Positions 50,079 to 59,362 are shown, counted from the first letter of the stretch. The stretch is 64,000 nucleotides of DNA from Kribbella sp. VKM Ac-2569 (GCF_004216905.1 NZ_SGXJ01000004.1:1-64000), one strand, 5' to 3'. Translations and numbers: made by a program. Notes: generated by a model from the letters alone, not told the origin.

Positions 50079-50173
50079 CCGGTATGTGGGGCATGCAGGT
50101 GCACGTGCATGGCGGGCAAAGATTTGATCACTGATCTTTACAGCGATGAAACGGTCATGAACTCTTGGGTCCC

Positions 50174-50983
50174 ATGACTCTGACCCGCCCGGAGCTCGAG
50201 ACCGCCTACGCCCTCAGCCGGTCCGACATCGCACACTTCAAGCAGCACGGATTCGTGAAGCTGAAGAACGTGCTCAGTGCGGAGACGATCGCGGAGTTCG
50301 AGCCGGAGATCACCGACAAGGTGATCGAGTTGAACACCCAGGAACAGCCGCTCGAGGAGCGCGACACCTACGGCAAGGCGTTCCTGCAGGTCACGAACCT
50401 CTGGCAGGACAGCGAGCGGGTACTGGAGTTCGTGTCGTCGCCGCGGCTCGCGCGGATCGCGGCGCATCTGCTCGGTGTGCAGTCGGTGCGGCTGTACCAC
50501 GACCAGGCGCTCTACAAGGAGTCCGGCGGCGGAGTCACCCCGTGGCACGCGGACCAGTACTACTGGCCGTTCACGACCGATCGGTGCGTGACGATCTGGG
50601 TCCCGCTGCAGGAGACCCCGATGGAGATGGGTCCGCTGTCGTTCGCGGCCGGCAGCCACACGTTCGAGCACGGGCGGGATCTGGCGATCAGTGACGAGTC
50701 GGAGCGGGTGCTACAGGACGCGCTGGCCGAGCAGAACTTCCCCGAGGTCTCCGAGCCGTACGAGCTCGGCGAGGTCAGCTACCACCTCGGCTGGACGTTC
50801 CATCACGCGCCGCCGAACACGACCGACATCCCGCGCCGGGTGATGACGGTGATCTACGTCGACGCCGCGATGGAGATCTCGGAGCCGGCGAACGCGAACC
50901 AGGTGCTCGACCTGGCCAGCTGGATGCCCGGCAACCAGCCCGGCGAGACCATCTCCTCCCCGCTCAACCCGGTCCTCTACTGA
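50174..50983 (+). CDS. PhyH-family Fe(II)/2-oxoglutarate dioxygenase
   Basis: Phytanoyl-CoA-hydroxylase-type oxygenase of 269 residues. The iron ligands are H and D in P-W-H-A-D-Q-Y-Y-W and a late His in Y-H-L-G-W-T-F-H-H-A-P; an Arg for 2-oxoglutarate is in I-P-R-R-V-M. Family members hydroxylate small metabolites, often in natural-product or osmolyte pathways. Start ATG at 50174; the 9 in-frame bases above are untranslated. Confidence 0.87.
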   Translation: MTLTRPELETAYALSRSDIAHFKQHGFVKLKNVLSAETIAEFEPEITDKVIELNTQEQPLEERDTYGKAFLQVTNLWQDSERVLEFVSSPRLARIAAHLLGVQSVRLYHDQALYKESGGGVTPWHADQYYWPFTTDRCVTIWVPLQETPMEMGPLSFAAGSHTFEHGRDLAISDESERVLQDALAEQNFPEVSEPYELGEVSYHLGWTFHHAPPNTTDIPRRVMTVIYVDAAMEISEPANANQVLDLASWMPGNQPGETISSPLNPVLY

Positions 50984-51035
50984 CCGGCTCCGCCCTGCGG
51001 CCGCCGATACTCATAGACATTCTGTACCTATTGGT

Positions 51036-51386
51036 ATGTACGATATGACCATGAACGAATCGATCAGCCGCGTCGTCGTCCTGGATCAGCACCTGCCGGA
51101 GGCGCTCCCGGTGCAGCGCGTCGAGGTCCGCCGGATCACGATCGACCCGCACACCGCGCTCGGCGCCCACGTCCACAACGGCCCCGTGTTCGGCAACATC
51201 GTGTCGGGGTCGGCCGTTTACCAGCAGGCCGAGGACACCGAGCCGCAGGTCCTGCACCCCGGCGACGTGTTCTACGAGCCCGCCGTCGAACGGATCGCCC
51301 GCTTCGACACCGAGGAAGAGGGCGTCACCTTCCTCGCCTACTTCCCCCTGACCGCCGGCCAGGACGCGACCCTCGACCTGGTCTAG
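51036..51386 (+). CDS. cupin-domain protein
   Basis: A 116-residue single-domain cupin. Motif 1 is H-V-H-N-G-P-V-F-G-N-I with the usual His pair, motif 2 has P-G-D-V-F-Y-E-P. Probably binds a metal and a small molecule; no specific enzyme assignment. Starts at 51036, 51045 or 51051 are possible. The gene ends at a large hairpin. Confidence 0.83.
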   Translation: MYDMTMNESISRVVVLDQHLPEALPVQRVEVRRITIDPHTALGAHVHNGPVFGNIVSGSAVYQQAEDTEPQVLHPGDVFYEPAVERIARFDTEEEGVTFLAYFPLTAGQDATLDLV

Positions 51387-51387
51387 A

Positions 51388-51482
51388 GCGGACGCACACG
51401 CAGGCAGAACCCCCGCAAACGGGGGTGAAAAGCATCCCGAAACGGCACTTCTGCCTGCGCGCAGGTCCACCTAAAGCGTCCG
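51388..51482. terminator. nested bidirectional hairpin between convergent genes
   Basis: CGCAGGCAGAA (51399-51409) pairs with TTCTGCCTGCG (51449-51459); inside is CCCCC-gcaaac-GGGGG (51410-51425). An outer GCGGACGC/GCGTCCG pair extends the stem to 51482. It serves both the cupin and the convergent YdeI gene. Confidence 0.65.
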
Positions 51483-52055
51483 TTTCTGCGGGTAGATCGT
51501 TTCGCCGCGGGCCAGCTGCTCGACGTACAAAGCGACCCGCTTCGCTCGGGTTTCGGCGCGTCTTGCGTTGATGACGCGGTGGACGACGGCGAACCGGTTG
51601 GCGCTGGTCAGGATCTCGAACATCGCCTGGGCCTTCGGTTCCGCGGCCAGCGCGGCCGCGAGATCGTCCGGAATCTCGAGCGCCCCCGCCCCGCCGTACG
51701 CGTTGTCCCAGCGGCCGTCGGCCTTGGCGCGCTCGACCTCGGCCCGTCCGGCCGGGCGCATCCGCCCTTCCTGTTCGAGGCGAGCGGTCAGGCCGACGTT
51801 CCGCTTCGACCACAGGCTCCGCGCGCGTCGCGGCGTGTACCGCTGCACGAACGTCTGCTCGTCGCGCCCCCGCCGTTGCCCGTCGATCCACCCGTGACAC
51901 AGGGCTTCCTCGAGCGCTTCGTCGTACGTCAGGCTCGTCGGCGTCGTCACGTTCTTCTTCGCGAGCACCAGCCAGACGCCGTCCGAGTCCTCGTGATGCT
52001 CGTGAAGCCAAGTGAGCCAGGCGGCAGCGTCCACGACGATCAGTTCTGCGGTCAC
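51471..52055 (-). CDS. YdeI/OmpD-associated family protein
   Basis: A 194-residue protein with the family's L-C-H-G-W-I-D-G-Q motif near 55, R-R-A-R-S-L-W-S-K-R-N near 80 and the C-terminal F-E-I-L-T-S-A-N-R. Function unknown. The GTG at 52055 overlaps the stop of the WYL regulator gene (GTGA), so the two are coupled. Related to the C-terminal part of the gene at 36051. Confidence 0.85.
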   Translation of the reverse strand: MTAELIVVDAAAWLTWLHEHHEDSDGVWLVLAKKNVTTPTSLTYDEALEEALCHGWIDGQRRGRDEQTFVQRYTPRRARSLWSKRNVGLTARLEQEGRMRPAGRAEVERAKADGRWDNAYGGAGALEIPDDLAAALAAEPKAQAMFEILTSANRFAVVHRVINARRAETRAKRVALYVEQLARGETIYPQKRTL

Positions 52056-53017
52056 GAGGCAGCCTCCCGATAGCGCGCGGCCAACTGTGTCGCCGCATCC
52101 TTCAACTCTTGCGGTCCGACGAACTCCAGATCGCACTCGAACATCCCGAACGTCGCAGCCAGCCCCGTCCACGACCATCCACTGAGCGCGAGCCGGCAAC
52201 TCGTCGGCGTGAGCTCCTCGACGACGGCCCCGTGGCCCGCCCATTGCGCGATATCCGACGCCTTCGCCTGCAGGATCGCCTCACCACGGCAGGGATTGCG
52301 GTCCTGTCCGCGGAACTTGCTCGAGATGTACGTCGCCACGTCCGGCGCCGGCAGCTCGCGCGGCGTGAACCGCGGCCCGGTCGGCGTCTTCGGCGTCATC
52401 CGATCCACCCGGAACGTCCGCCAGTCGTTGCGATCCAGGTCCCAGCCGACGAGGTACCAGCGCCCGCCCCACGTCACTAGATGATGCGGCTCCACCTTCC
52501 GCGGCGGCACCCATTCCTCTTCCGCTGCACGAGGCGCGGCGTAGTCGAATCGTAGTACTTCGTTTGCGCGAAGCGCCGTACCGATTGCGATCAACTGATC
52601 CGAGTCGACCGTCGTACGGCGGTTCGCGTAGCGGTCGACCGTGGTCACCTGCAGGGCATCGACCCGTTGCCGCAGCCGCGCCGGCATCACCTGACGAACC
52701 GTGGCCAGCGCCCGCAGCGCGCCCTCCTCGATCCCGGTGACCGTGGTCGTCGCGGTCTGCAGGGCGACCGCGACCGCGATCGCCTGATCGTCGTCGAACA
52801 GCAGCGGCGGCAGATCCGCCCCTGCATCCAAGCGGTAGCCGCCGTCAGGTCCCTTGGTCGCGCGCACGGGATACCCGAGGTCGCGCAGCCGGTCCACGTC
52901 CCGACGGACGGTCCGCGGGCTGACTTCCAGGCGGTCGGCCAGCAGTTGGCCGGGCCAGTCGCGGCGGGCCTGAAGCAAGGAGAGCAGCGCGAGCAGTCGG
53001 GCTGAGGTCTCGGACAT
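52052..53017 (-). CDS. WYL-domain transcriptional regulator (YafY-type)
   Basis: A 321-residue regulator: N-terminal helix-turn-helix (R-L-L-A-L-L-S-L-L-Q-A-R-R-D-W, then V-S-P-R-T-V-R-R-D-V-D-R-L), WYL domain in the middle (W-Y-L-V-G-W-D-L-D-R-N-D-W-R) and a WCX-type C-terminus. WYL proteins sense nucleotides or DNA ends and control defence or drug genes. Divergent from the DrrAB-type exporter, 87 bp from its start, so that exporter is a likely target. Confidence 0.9.
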   Translation of the reverse strand: MSETSARLLALLSLLQARRDWPGQLLADRLEVSPRTVRRDVDRLRDLGYPVRATKGPDGGYRLDAGADLPPLLFDDDQAIAVAVALQTATTTVTGIEEGALRALATVRQVMPARLRQRVDALQVTTVDRYANRRTTVDSDQLIAIGTALRANEVLRFDYAAPRAAEEEWVPPRKVEPHHLVTWGGRWYLVGWDLDRNDWRTFRVDRMTPKTPTGPRFTPRELPAPDVATYISSKFRGQDRNPCRGEAILQAKASDIAQWAGHGAVVEELTPTSCRLALSGWSWTGLAATFGMFECDLEFVGPQELKDAATQLAARYREAAS

Positions 53018-53104
53018 GACTTCAGATTGCCATGAGTAGCGGCCAGAACCTGTCCTCTTTCACTGGAAATGTCTGACGTAGAGACCCTGACCGAAGGAGA
53101 GATC

Positions 53105-54073
53105 GTGATCAGCACCAGAGCGCTCACCCGGGACTTCGTGGTGAGCCGTACCGAGACCGTGCACGCGGTCCGCGGCATCAGCCTGGACGTCGAACCCGGT
53201 GAGCTGGTGGCCGTCCTCGGCCCGAACGGCGCCGGCAAGACGACCACGCTGCGCATGCTCACCACCTTGATCACGCCGACCTCGGGCACCGCGACGGTCG
53301 CCGGGTACGACGTGGCCACGCAACCCAGCCAGGTCCGACGCCGGATCGGGTACGTCGGCCAGGGCAACGGCGCCGGCCACTCGCAACGAGTCGGCGACGA
53401 GCTCGTCGGGCAGGGCGTGATCTACGGACTCGACCGCCGTACCGCCAAGCTGCGGGCCGGCGAGCTGCTCGAAGCCCTGGAGCTGAAGGACCTGGCACGG
53501 CGCAAGGTGTCGGACCTGTCGGGCGGGCAGCGCCGGCGGCTCGACGTCGCGATGGGTCTGGTGCACGCGCCGTCGCTACTGTTCCTGGACGAGCCGTCGA
53601 CCGGCCTCGACCCGCAGAACCGGGCGAACCTGTGGGACCACATCCTGCGGATGCGCGAGCAGTACGCGATGACGATCGTGCTCACCACGCACTACCTGGA
53701 CGAGGCCGACTCGATGGCCGAGCGCGTGGTCGTCGTGGACCACGGCGAGGTGATCGCCGACGACACCGCCGACGGGCTGAAGGCCACGCTGGCGGGCGAC
53801 CGGCTCGCAGTAACCGTTGCTCCTAGCAAAATCGCGCGGTTGACCGAGCTGGCCGGGAAGTTGCCGGGAGCCCGCGAAGTGATCGCCGTCGGCGACGAGG
53901 TGAGCGTCCGCGTCGCGGACGGTCCGGCAGCGCTTCCCGAACTGGTTGCGGCTGCCCAGCGCGGCGGCGTACCGATCGCGTCGGCGCAGGTGCACCGACC
54001 GACCCTCGACGACGTGTTCCTCAATCTCACCGGCCGCAGCCTGCGCGAAGACTCGAACGGAAAGGCAGCCTGA
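53105..54073 (+). CDS. DrrA-type ABC exporter ATPase
   Basis: ATP-binding subunit of 322 residues: Walker A G-P-N-G-A-G-K-T-T, signature L-S-G-G-Q, Walker B L-L-F-L-D-E-P-S-T-G, H-loop T-T-H-Y. The daunorubicin-resistance-type C-terminal domain follows. The GTG at 53105 is chosen because GAAGGAGAG stands 4 nt upstream; the ATG at 53069 has no ribosome site. Works with the permease that starts in its stop codon (TGATG). Confidence 0.9.
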   Translation: MISTRALTRDFVVSRTETVHAVRGISLDVEPGELVAVLGPNGAGKTTTLRMLTTLITPTSGTATVAGYDVATQPSQVRRRIGYVGQGNGAGHSQRVGDELVGQGVIYGLDRRTAKLRAGELLEALELKDLARRKVSDLSGGQRRRLDVAMGLVHAPSLLFLDEPSTGLDPQNRANLWDHILRMREQYAMTIVLTTHYLDEADSMAERVVVVDHGEVIADDTADGLKATLAGDRLAVTVAPSKIARLTELAGKLPGAREVIAVGDEVSVRVADGPAALPELVAAAQRGGVPIASAQVHRPTLDDVFLNLTGRSLREDSNGKAA

Positions 54074-54885
54074 TGACCACCCTGACCCTGTCGGCAACCT
54101 CGACCCCGACCTCGACCCAGCCCTCCCGGAACCTGCTCCGCGACATCCGGATCGTGATGGCGCGGGAACTCAAGCCGGTACTGCGGGACCCGTTCAGCCT
54201 GCTGTTCGGGATGATCCAGCCGCTGGTCTTCCTCGCCCTGTTCGGCCCGCTGCTGTCCGGATCGATGGGCGGCACGTTCGGCGACGGCGTGTGGCAGTGG
54301 TTCGTCCCGTCGATCCTGGTGATGACCACGCTGTTCGGTACGTCGACCACCGGCGCGAACCTGCTGTTCGAGTTCCAAACCGGTGCGCACGAGCGGATGC
54401 TGGTCACGCCGTTGTCCCGCTCCTCGTTGCTGATCGGCCGCGCACTGAAGGAGATGGTGCCGCTGTTCGGGCAGGCGGTGGTCGTGATCGCGGTGATGAC
54501 GCCGTTCGCATTCGACCTGCACCTCGGCGGCGCGCTGATCGGGCTGGCACTGCTAGCGGTGTTCGGCGTCGGACTCGGCTCGTTCGGCTACGCGCTGGCG
54601 ATCGCCGTACGTAAGCAGGACTGGATGTTCTGGGTGGTGCAGCAGACGTTCCTGTTCCCGTTGATGATCCTGTCCGGGATGCTGCTGCCGCTCGAGACCG
54701 GTCCCGGCTGGATGCGAGTCGCCTCGAAGTTCAACCCGTTGTCGTACGTCGTCGACGCGGAGCGAACCCTGTTCTCGGGCGACGTACTGTCCAGCGCGGT
54801 CCTCTGGGGATGGGTCGCGGCGATCGTGACCGCGGCGCTCGGACTGACCGTCGGCATCCGCGCGATGCTCCGCTCGGCCGATTGA
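54073..54885 (+). CDS. DrrB-type ABC-2 permease
   Basis: Membrane subunit of 270 residues with six hydrophobic segments and the ABC-2 motif region L-L-P-L-E-T-G-P-G-W-M (about 210). With the ATPase it should export a hydrophobic drug or lipid. Translationally coupled to the ATPase through a 1-nt overlap. Confidence 0.9.
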   Translation: MTTLTLSATSTPTSTQPSRNLLRDIRIVMARELKPVLRDPFSLLFGMIQPLVFLALFGPLLSGSMGGTFGDGVWQWFVPSILVMTTLFGTSTTGANLLFEFQTGAHERMLVTPLSRSSLLIGRALKEMVPLFGQAVVVIAVMTPFAFDLHLGGALIGLALLAVFGVGLGSFGYALAIAVRKQDWMFWVVQQTFLFPLMILSGMLLPLETGPGWMRVASKFNPLSYVVDAERTLFSGDVLSSAVLWGWVAAIVTAALGLTVGIRAMLRSAD

Positions 54886-54979
54886 CCCAATTGCGTCAGT
54901 GTCCCCGCTGGGCCGTTCTCAACGATGGAATTCACCTACGGTAGCGCTCAGATCACCCACCGCCCCCGAAGGAGATCTG

Positions 54980-56137
54980 ATGAGGCCCCGCCCCGCCTTG
55001 TTCGCCGTACTGATTTCTCTGGCCGCCACCGCACTCGCCGCCTCGAGCGCGGTGGCGGCGCCCTTCCCGCAAGCCGACACCGAGAAGCGTGTGGTGGCTG
55101 CGACCGATACCGACGGCGACTCGTTGCCGGACACCTGGGAGACGAATGGGTACGACGCGAACGGTGACGGCGTCGTCGACGTGGACCTGCCCGGGATGGG
55201 CGCGAACCCGAAGAAGAAGGACCTGTTCGTCGAGATGGACTACATGGCCGGCCGGCTCACCACCACGGCTGGCCTCGACCGAATCGTCCAGGTGTTCGCG
55301 TCCGCCCCGGTCAGCAACCCGGACGGCAGCACCGGGATCACGATCCACCTCGACGCCGGCTCCGCCCGCGGTACGGCGTACAACCTCGGCGGTGGCAACG
55401 AGGTCGCGTACGACGCCGACCTGAACCCGTCGGCCACCCAGACGAACGCGATCAAGGCGGCCAACTTCGCGTCGGCGCGCAAGGCCGTCTTCCACTACAT
55501 GCTCTGGGGCGACAGCTACGACGGCGGTTGCAGCAGCGGCCAGGCCTTCAACATCCCGAACGACACGTTCATCGTCACGGTCGGCCCGAAGTGCAACTGG
55601 AACGCGACCGACGACATCAACGTGGGCACGTTCATCCACGAGCTCGGTCACAACATCGGCCTGAAGCACGGCGGTACCGACAACCTGAACTACAAGCCGA
55701 ACTACCTGAGCGTGATGAACTACTCGTTCCAGCTCGGCGGTGTGCTCAAGGCCGACGGCACGAAGTACTGGGGCTACTCGAGCGTGCAACCGACCTCGAT
55801 CAACGAGGCCCGGCCGGACGAGACGGTCGGCCTCGGCAGCCTGGGCGCCGGGTACCGGACGAGCTGGAAGTGCCCGAACGGATCGACCAAGACGACGGCC
55901 GGCGCCGCGAACCAGCCGATCGACTGGAACTGCGACGGCGACACCACCGACACCACCACGGCCGCCGACATCAACGGCGACAAGACCACGTCGATCCTGA
56001 TCGCCCAGAACAACTGGGCCAACATCGTCTTCGGCGGCGGCGCCGTCGGCGGAGGCAGCGAACTCCAGTCCAAGACCTCCGCCACGGAACTCCAGGAACT
56101 CACCCACGACGAGTGGACCGAGATGCAGCACCGCTGA
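54980..56137 (+). CDS. secreted metzincin-type zinc metalloprotease
   Basis: Exported protease of 385 residues. Signal peptide 1-27; a calcium-binding D-T-D-G-D-S-L-P-D and D-A-N-G-D-G stretch of thrombospondin type 3 style at 43-67; catalytic H-E-L-G-H-N-I-G-L-K-H at 220-230 and the Met-turn S-V-M-N-Y with M246. A second Asp-rich loop (D-I-N-G-D-K) lies near 335. GAAGGAGAT precedes the ATG at 54980. Probably digests external protein. Confidence 0.88.
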   Translation: MRPRPALFAVLISLAATALAASSAVAAPFPQADTEKRVVAATDTDGDSLPDTWETNGYDANGDGVVDVDLPGMGANPKKKDLFVEMDYMAGRLTTTAGLDRIVQVFASAPVSNPDGSTGITIHLDAGSARGTAYNLGGGNEVAYDADLNPSATQTNAIKAANFASARKAVFHYMLWGDSYDGGCSSGQAFNIPNDTFIVTVGPKCNWNATDDINVGTFIHELGHNIGLKHGGTDNLNYKPNYLSVMNYSFQLGGVLKADGTKYWGYSSVQPTSINEARPDETVGLGSLGAGYRTSWKCPNGSTKTTAGAANQPIDWNCDGDTTDTTTAADINGDKTTSILIAQNNWANIVFGGGAVGGGSELQSKTSATELQELTHDEWTEMQHR

Positions 56138-56143
56138 CCGTGA

Positions 56144-56237
56144 TCCGCCTAGGCGGACCGCCAGCACTCATCAATTGCCCTCAGCGCGACCGGCTGAGCG
56201 TGCGACTACAGCCAGAACCTCAATTGATGAGTGCTGG
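56144..56237. terminator. palindrome and 17-bp hairpin between convergent genes
   Basis: TCCGCCTAGGCGGA (56144-56157) is a perfect palindrome 6 bp after the protease stop. CCAGCACTCATCAATTG (56161-56177) and CAATTGATGAGTGCTGG (56221-56237) are perfect 17-bp arms with a CTCAGC/GCTGAG stem between them. A bidirectional terminator is the simplest reading. Confidence 0.65.
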
Positions 56238-56246
56238 GCGTCCGCA

Positions 56247-57080
56247 TCACCCCGCCCAAACCCCGGTCGCCGCGGTCTCGCGAGCCCAGTCGGTGAAGTC
56301 GCGCGGTGCGCGGCCGAGGACTTGTTCGACGCCGTTGGAGACGTACTCGGAGCGGTGGTTGCGGATGACGGTGAACAGGTCGCGGACGGCGGTGGCGTCT
56401 TCCGGTGTGAGGCCTTGCTCGGTCAGTTCGACGACGTGGGCCTCGGGGTCGAGGTCGACGTACTTGATCGGGCGGCCCGTTGCAGCGGTCAGTTCGTCGG
56501 CGATCTCGGTCATCGTGAGGGTGCGTGGGCCGGAGATCGCGAGGGTCTGGCCGACGTACGACTCGTCGAGCAGGGCGGTCGTCATCACGTCGCCGACGTC
56601 GTCGGTGTCGATCCACGCCTCGCCGCCGTCGCCGGCGGACAACCGGATCTCCCCGGCCAGCACGTGGTAGCGCAGGAAGTCTTCGCTGAAACCCTGCGCG
56701 AACCAGGCCGGCTGCACGATCGTCCAGTCCCGACCGCTCGCCTTCACCACGTTCTCCAGATCGAGCTGCCCGTCGTACACAGCGAAGTCGCGCCCCGGGC
56801 TACCCACGCCACGGCCCGACAGCAGGACCACGCGCCGCAACCCGTCGGCCTGCTCGACAAACTTGCCGGCCTGCGCGAGTCCCGTCGGGCCGACCGGCGG
56901 CGCGAGGTACGCCGTGTCGGTGCCGCGGATCGCGTCCGCCCAGGTGCTCTCGTCGTACCAGTCGAACCGCCGCTCGCTGGAGCGGGACGCGAGCCGGTAC
57001 GGGACGCCCCGCGCCTCGAGCTGCGCCGCGACGCGACGGCCGGTCTTGCCTTTGCCACTGAGGATCAGAATCGGGTTCAT
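56247..57080 (-). CDS. NmrA-like NAD(P)-binding protein
   Basis: Atypical SDR of 277 residues. The N-terminal cofactor loop reads G-K-G-K-T-G-R-R-V (G-x-x-x-x-G variant) after strand 1, then R-S-S-E-R-R-F-D for the second strand. It lacks a clear Tyr/Lys catalytic pair, as in NmrA redox sensors and some quinone reductases. Divergent from an AraC regulator, 91 bp away, which probably controls it. Confidence 0.85.
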   Translation of the reverse strand: MNPILILSGKGKTGRRVAAQLEARGVPYRLASRSSERRFDWYDESTWADAIRGTDTAYLAPPVGPTGLAQAGKFVEQADGLRRVVLLSGRGVGSPGRDFAVYDGQLDLENVVKASGRDWTIVQPAWFAQGFSEDFLRYHVLAGEIRLSAGDGGEAWIDTDDVGDVMTTALLDESYVGQTLAISGPRTLTMTEIADELTAATGRPIKYVDLDPEAHVVELTEQGLTPEDATAVRDLFTVIRNHRSEYVSNGVEQVLGRAPRDFTDWARETAATGVWAG

Positions 57081-57171
57081 GGCTCTAGTCCACCGGAGCG
57101 CGGTGAGACAAACCATGGCCGTACGCCGCAATTCGATGTTCGGAACGCTCAGTCTGACGTACGCTCGGCGC

Positions 57172-58104
57172 ATGGACGTGCTCGACGAACTGCTGGCCGG
57201 GACCCGCGCGCAGGACGGGGTGTTCAACCTGACGATCCTGGATCTGCCCTGGGCGCTGGAGATCCGGGACGAGGCGCCGCTGGCGCTCGCGATCCTGATC
57301 CGCGGTTCCGGCTGGGTGACCCGCGAAGGTCTCGAGCCCCAGCGGATGGAGCAGGGCGACGTCGCGATCGTCACCGGCCCGGAGCCGTACGTCGTCAGCG
57401 ACAGCCTGACCACCGCACCGCAGTTGCGGATCCATCCCGGCGGTATCTGCGAACCGTTGCCCGGGGCACCGATCGACTACTCCGCCCGGCTCGATGTGCG
57501 GACGTACGGCGCCCGCAAGTCGGGTGAGGTGATGGTTGCCAGCGGCACCTACCAGGTAGCCGGCGACGTCAACCGGAGGCTCGTCACCGCGCTCCCGCCG
57601 GTGCTCGTCGTACCCGCGGCCGAGGTGGCGGGATCGGTGATGGACATGATCACCAGCGAGATCCAGCGGGACGCGCCCGGTCAGCAGAGCGTGCTGGACC
57701 GGTGGCTCGACCTGGCGCTGATCACCACGCTGCGCGCGTGGTTCGCCCGGCCGGATTCGCACGCGCCGGGGTGGTACCAGGCGCAGACCGATCCGGTGGC
57801 GGGTACGGCGTTGCGCTTGCTGCACGAGGATCCGGCGTACCCGTGGAACGTCACCGAACTCGCGGATCGGGTCGGGATCTCGCGCGCTTCGTTGGCCCGG
57901 CGATTCTCCGCGGTCGTCGGTGAGGCGCCGATGAGCTACCTGACCGGCTGGCGGATCGCGCTCGCCGCGGATCAGTTGCGATCGACCCGGGACACCGTCG
58001 AGACGATCGCCCGGCGGGTCGGGTACGCAAACGCCTTCGCGTTGAGCGTTGCGTTCAAGCGGGTCCGTGGAGTCACGCCTACAGCGCATCGTCGGGCGGC
58101 GTGA
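57172..58104 (+). CDS. AraC-family regulator (cupin-type sensor)
   Basis: A 310-residue regulator: N-terminal cupin_6-like sensor domain (about 1-180), then two helix-turn-helix motifs at the C-terminus (W-N-V-T-E-L-A-D-R-V-G-I-S-R-A-S-L-A-R-R-F and V-E-T-I-A-R-R-V-G-Y-A-N-A-F-A-L-S). A TACGCT box ends 6 nt before the ATG at 57172, suggesting a leaderless mRNA. Likely activates the divergent NmrA-like gene when its ligand is bound. Confidence 0.9.
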   Translation: MDVLDELLAGTRAQDGVFNLTILDLPWALEIRDEAPLALAILIRGSGWVTREGLEPQRMEQGDVAIVTGPEPYVVSDSLTTAPQLRIHPGGICEPLPGAPIDYSARLDVRTYGARKSGEVMVASGTYQVAGDVNRRLVTALPPVLVVPAAEVAGSVMDMITSEIQRDAPGQQSVLDRWLDLALITTLRAWFARPDSHAPGWYQAQTDPVAGTALRLLHEDPAYPWNVTELADRVGISRASLARRFSAVVGEAPMSYLTGWRIALAADQLRSTRDTVETIARRVGYANAFALSVAFKRVRGVTPTAHRRAA

Positions 58105-58143
58105 AAGCTTCAACCGGCAGGTTCAACGATACGATTGAGGCTC

Positions 58144-58680
58144 ATGGGTCATGAAGAAATCCCGCTGAATCTCGACGAGCTACGGCAGCTGAGCCTGTGG
58201 ACAGCCGATTGCGCGGAGCAGGCACTGCCACTGTTCGAGGCGGCGGTGCCGGGCGATCGGCGGGCGCGGGAAGCGATCGAGGCGGCCCGCAAGTTCGGGG
58301 CCGGAGGCAAGCGAACGAAGGCGATCCGGACCGCCGCGTGGGCGGCGCTCAAGGCGGCCGGCGAGATGGACGATCCGGCCGCGGAGGCAGCTGCGCGGGC
58401 AGCAGTCGGTGCCGCTGGTTCGGCGTACCTGCATCCGTTCGCGGCGGCCACTCAGGTGAAGCACATCGTCGCGGCGGCGCAGTATGCGGCGTACGCGCAG
58501 GAGCTGGCGACCGGAGATCCGGCGGCGGCCGATGCGGTCATCCGGTGGGCAGTCGAACGTGTCCCACCGATGGTCCGCGAGGTCCTCGCGCGCTATCCCG
58601 ACGGCGCTCCCGGCCGCAGTCGGCTCGGCGAACTGCACCGCCAACTAGAAGCTGAGCTCAGGCGACCGTCGACTTCATGA
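58144..58680 (+). CDS. putative immunity-like protein
   Basis: A 178-residue soluble all-alpha protein rich in Ala. The stretch K-A-I-R-T-A-A-W-A-A-L-K-A-A and H-I-V-A-A-A-Q-Y-A-A-Y-A near 60-125 matches my recollection of a family labelled putative immunity protein (Imm-5-like) in actinobacteria. No toxin gene is beside it. The resemblance is by eye and weak. Confidence 0.5.
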   Translation: MGHEEIPLNLDELRQLSLWTADCAEQALPLFEAAVPGDRRAREAIEAARKFGAGGKRTKAIRTAAWAALKAAGEMDDPAAEAAARAAVGAAGSAYLHPFAAATQVKHIVAAAQYAAYAQELATGDPAAADAVIRWAVERVPPMVREVLARYPDGAPGRSRLGELHRQLEAELRRPSTS

Positions 58681-59347
58681 ACGCGAGCGCCTGCGGCCAC
58701 GCCAGCCGGAACGCGTCCGCGTTGACGTCCTTGTCGTGCCGCGACTTGTCCGAGAACCCGTGGTCCGCACCGGGGAAGTACTGCGCGAACGTCGCGCCGG
58801 CGGTCCGCGCCTGCAACACGGTCTGCAAGGTTTCGAAGTCCGCATTCGGTACGGCGGCATCCGCGCTCGGGTAGCTCACCAGCACCGGCGCCGTAACCCC
58901 AGCGGCCTCGGCAATCGCGTCGTACGTGTGATGCGGCGGCCGGTTCGACGGCACGGTCGGGTGGAAGGCGACGACGTTCGCCACCCGCTGGTCGCGCGCC
59001 CCGAGAAGGAAGGCGAACCGTCCCCCGAGGCACCATCCGATGACGCCGACCTTGTTGCACCCGAGGTCGTCGAACAGGTAGTCCAGCAACGCGCTCTGCT
59101 CGGCGAGAGCGGTGTCGTCGTCCATCTCCCGCAGGATCCCGCTGAGCTCTTCCCGGGTGGCGTTGTCCGTACTGCGCCCTTTGAACGGATCCCACGCCAG
59201 CGCGGTGATCCCTTCCCCGGCCAGCTCGTCGGCCCACTCCCGGATCTGCTCACCGATCCCGGTGATCATCGGCAGCAGCAACATGCCTGCCCGCCCGACC
59301 CGCGCGAGATAAGCGTCCTGCTCCCCAACCGTCACAGTCACACCCAT
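58658..59347 (-). CDS. dienelactone hydrolase family protein
   Basis: Alpha/beta-hydrolase of 229 residues. The triad is a Cys nucleophile in G-W-C-L-G-G, Asp in P-S-A-D-A-A-V-P and His in G-A-D-H-G-F-S. A Cys nucleophile is the mark of dienelactone hydrolases. Natural substrate unknown. Overlaps the end of the immunity-like gene by 23 bp on the other strand. Confidence 0.9.
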   Translation of the reverse strand: MGVTVTVGEQDAYLARVGRAGMLLLPMITGIGEQIREWADELAGEGITALAWDPFKGRSTDNATREELSGILREMDDDTALAEQSALLDYLFDDLGCNKVGVIGWCLGGRFAFLLGARDQRVANVVAFHPTVPSNRPPHHTYDAIAEAAGVTAPVLVSYPSADAAVPNADFETLQTVLQARTAGATFAQYFPGADHGFSDKSRHDKDVNADAFRLAWPQALAFMKSTVA

Positions 59348-59362
59348 GCGCGCATCCTAAGG

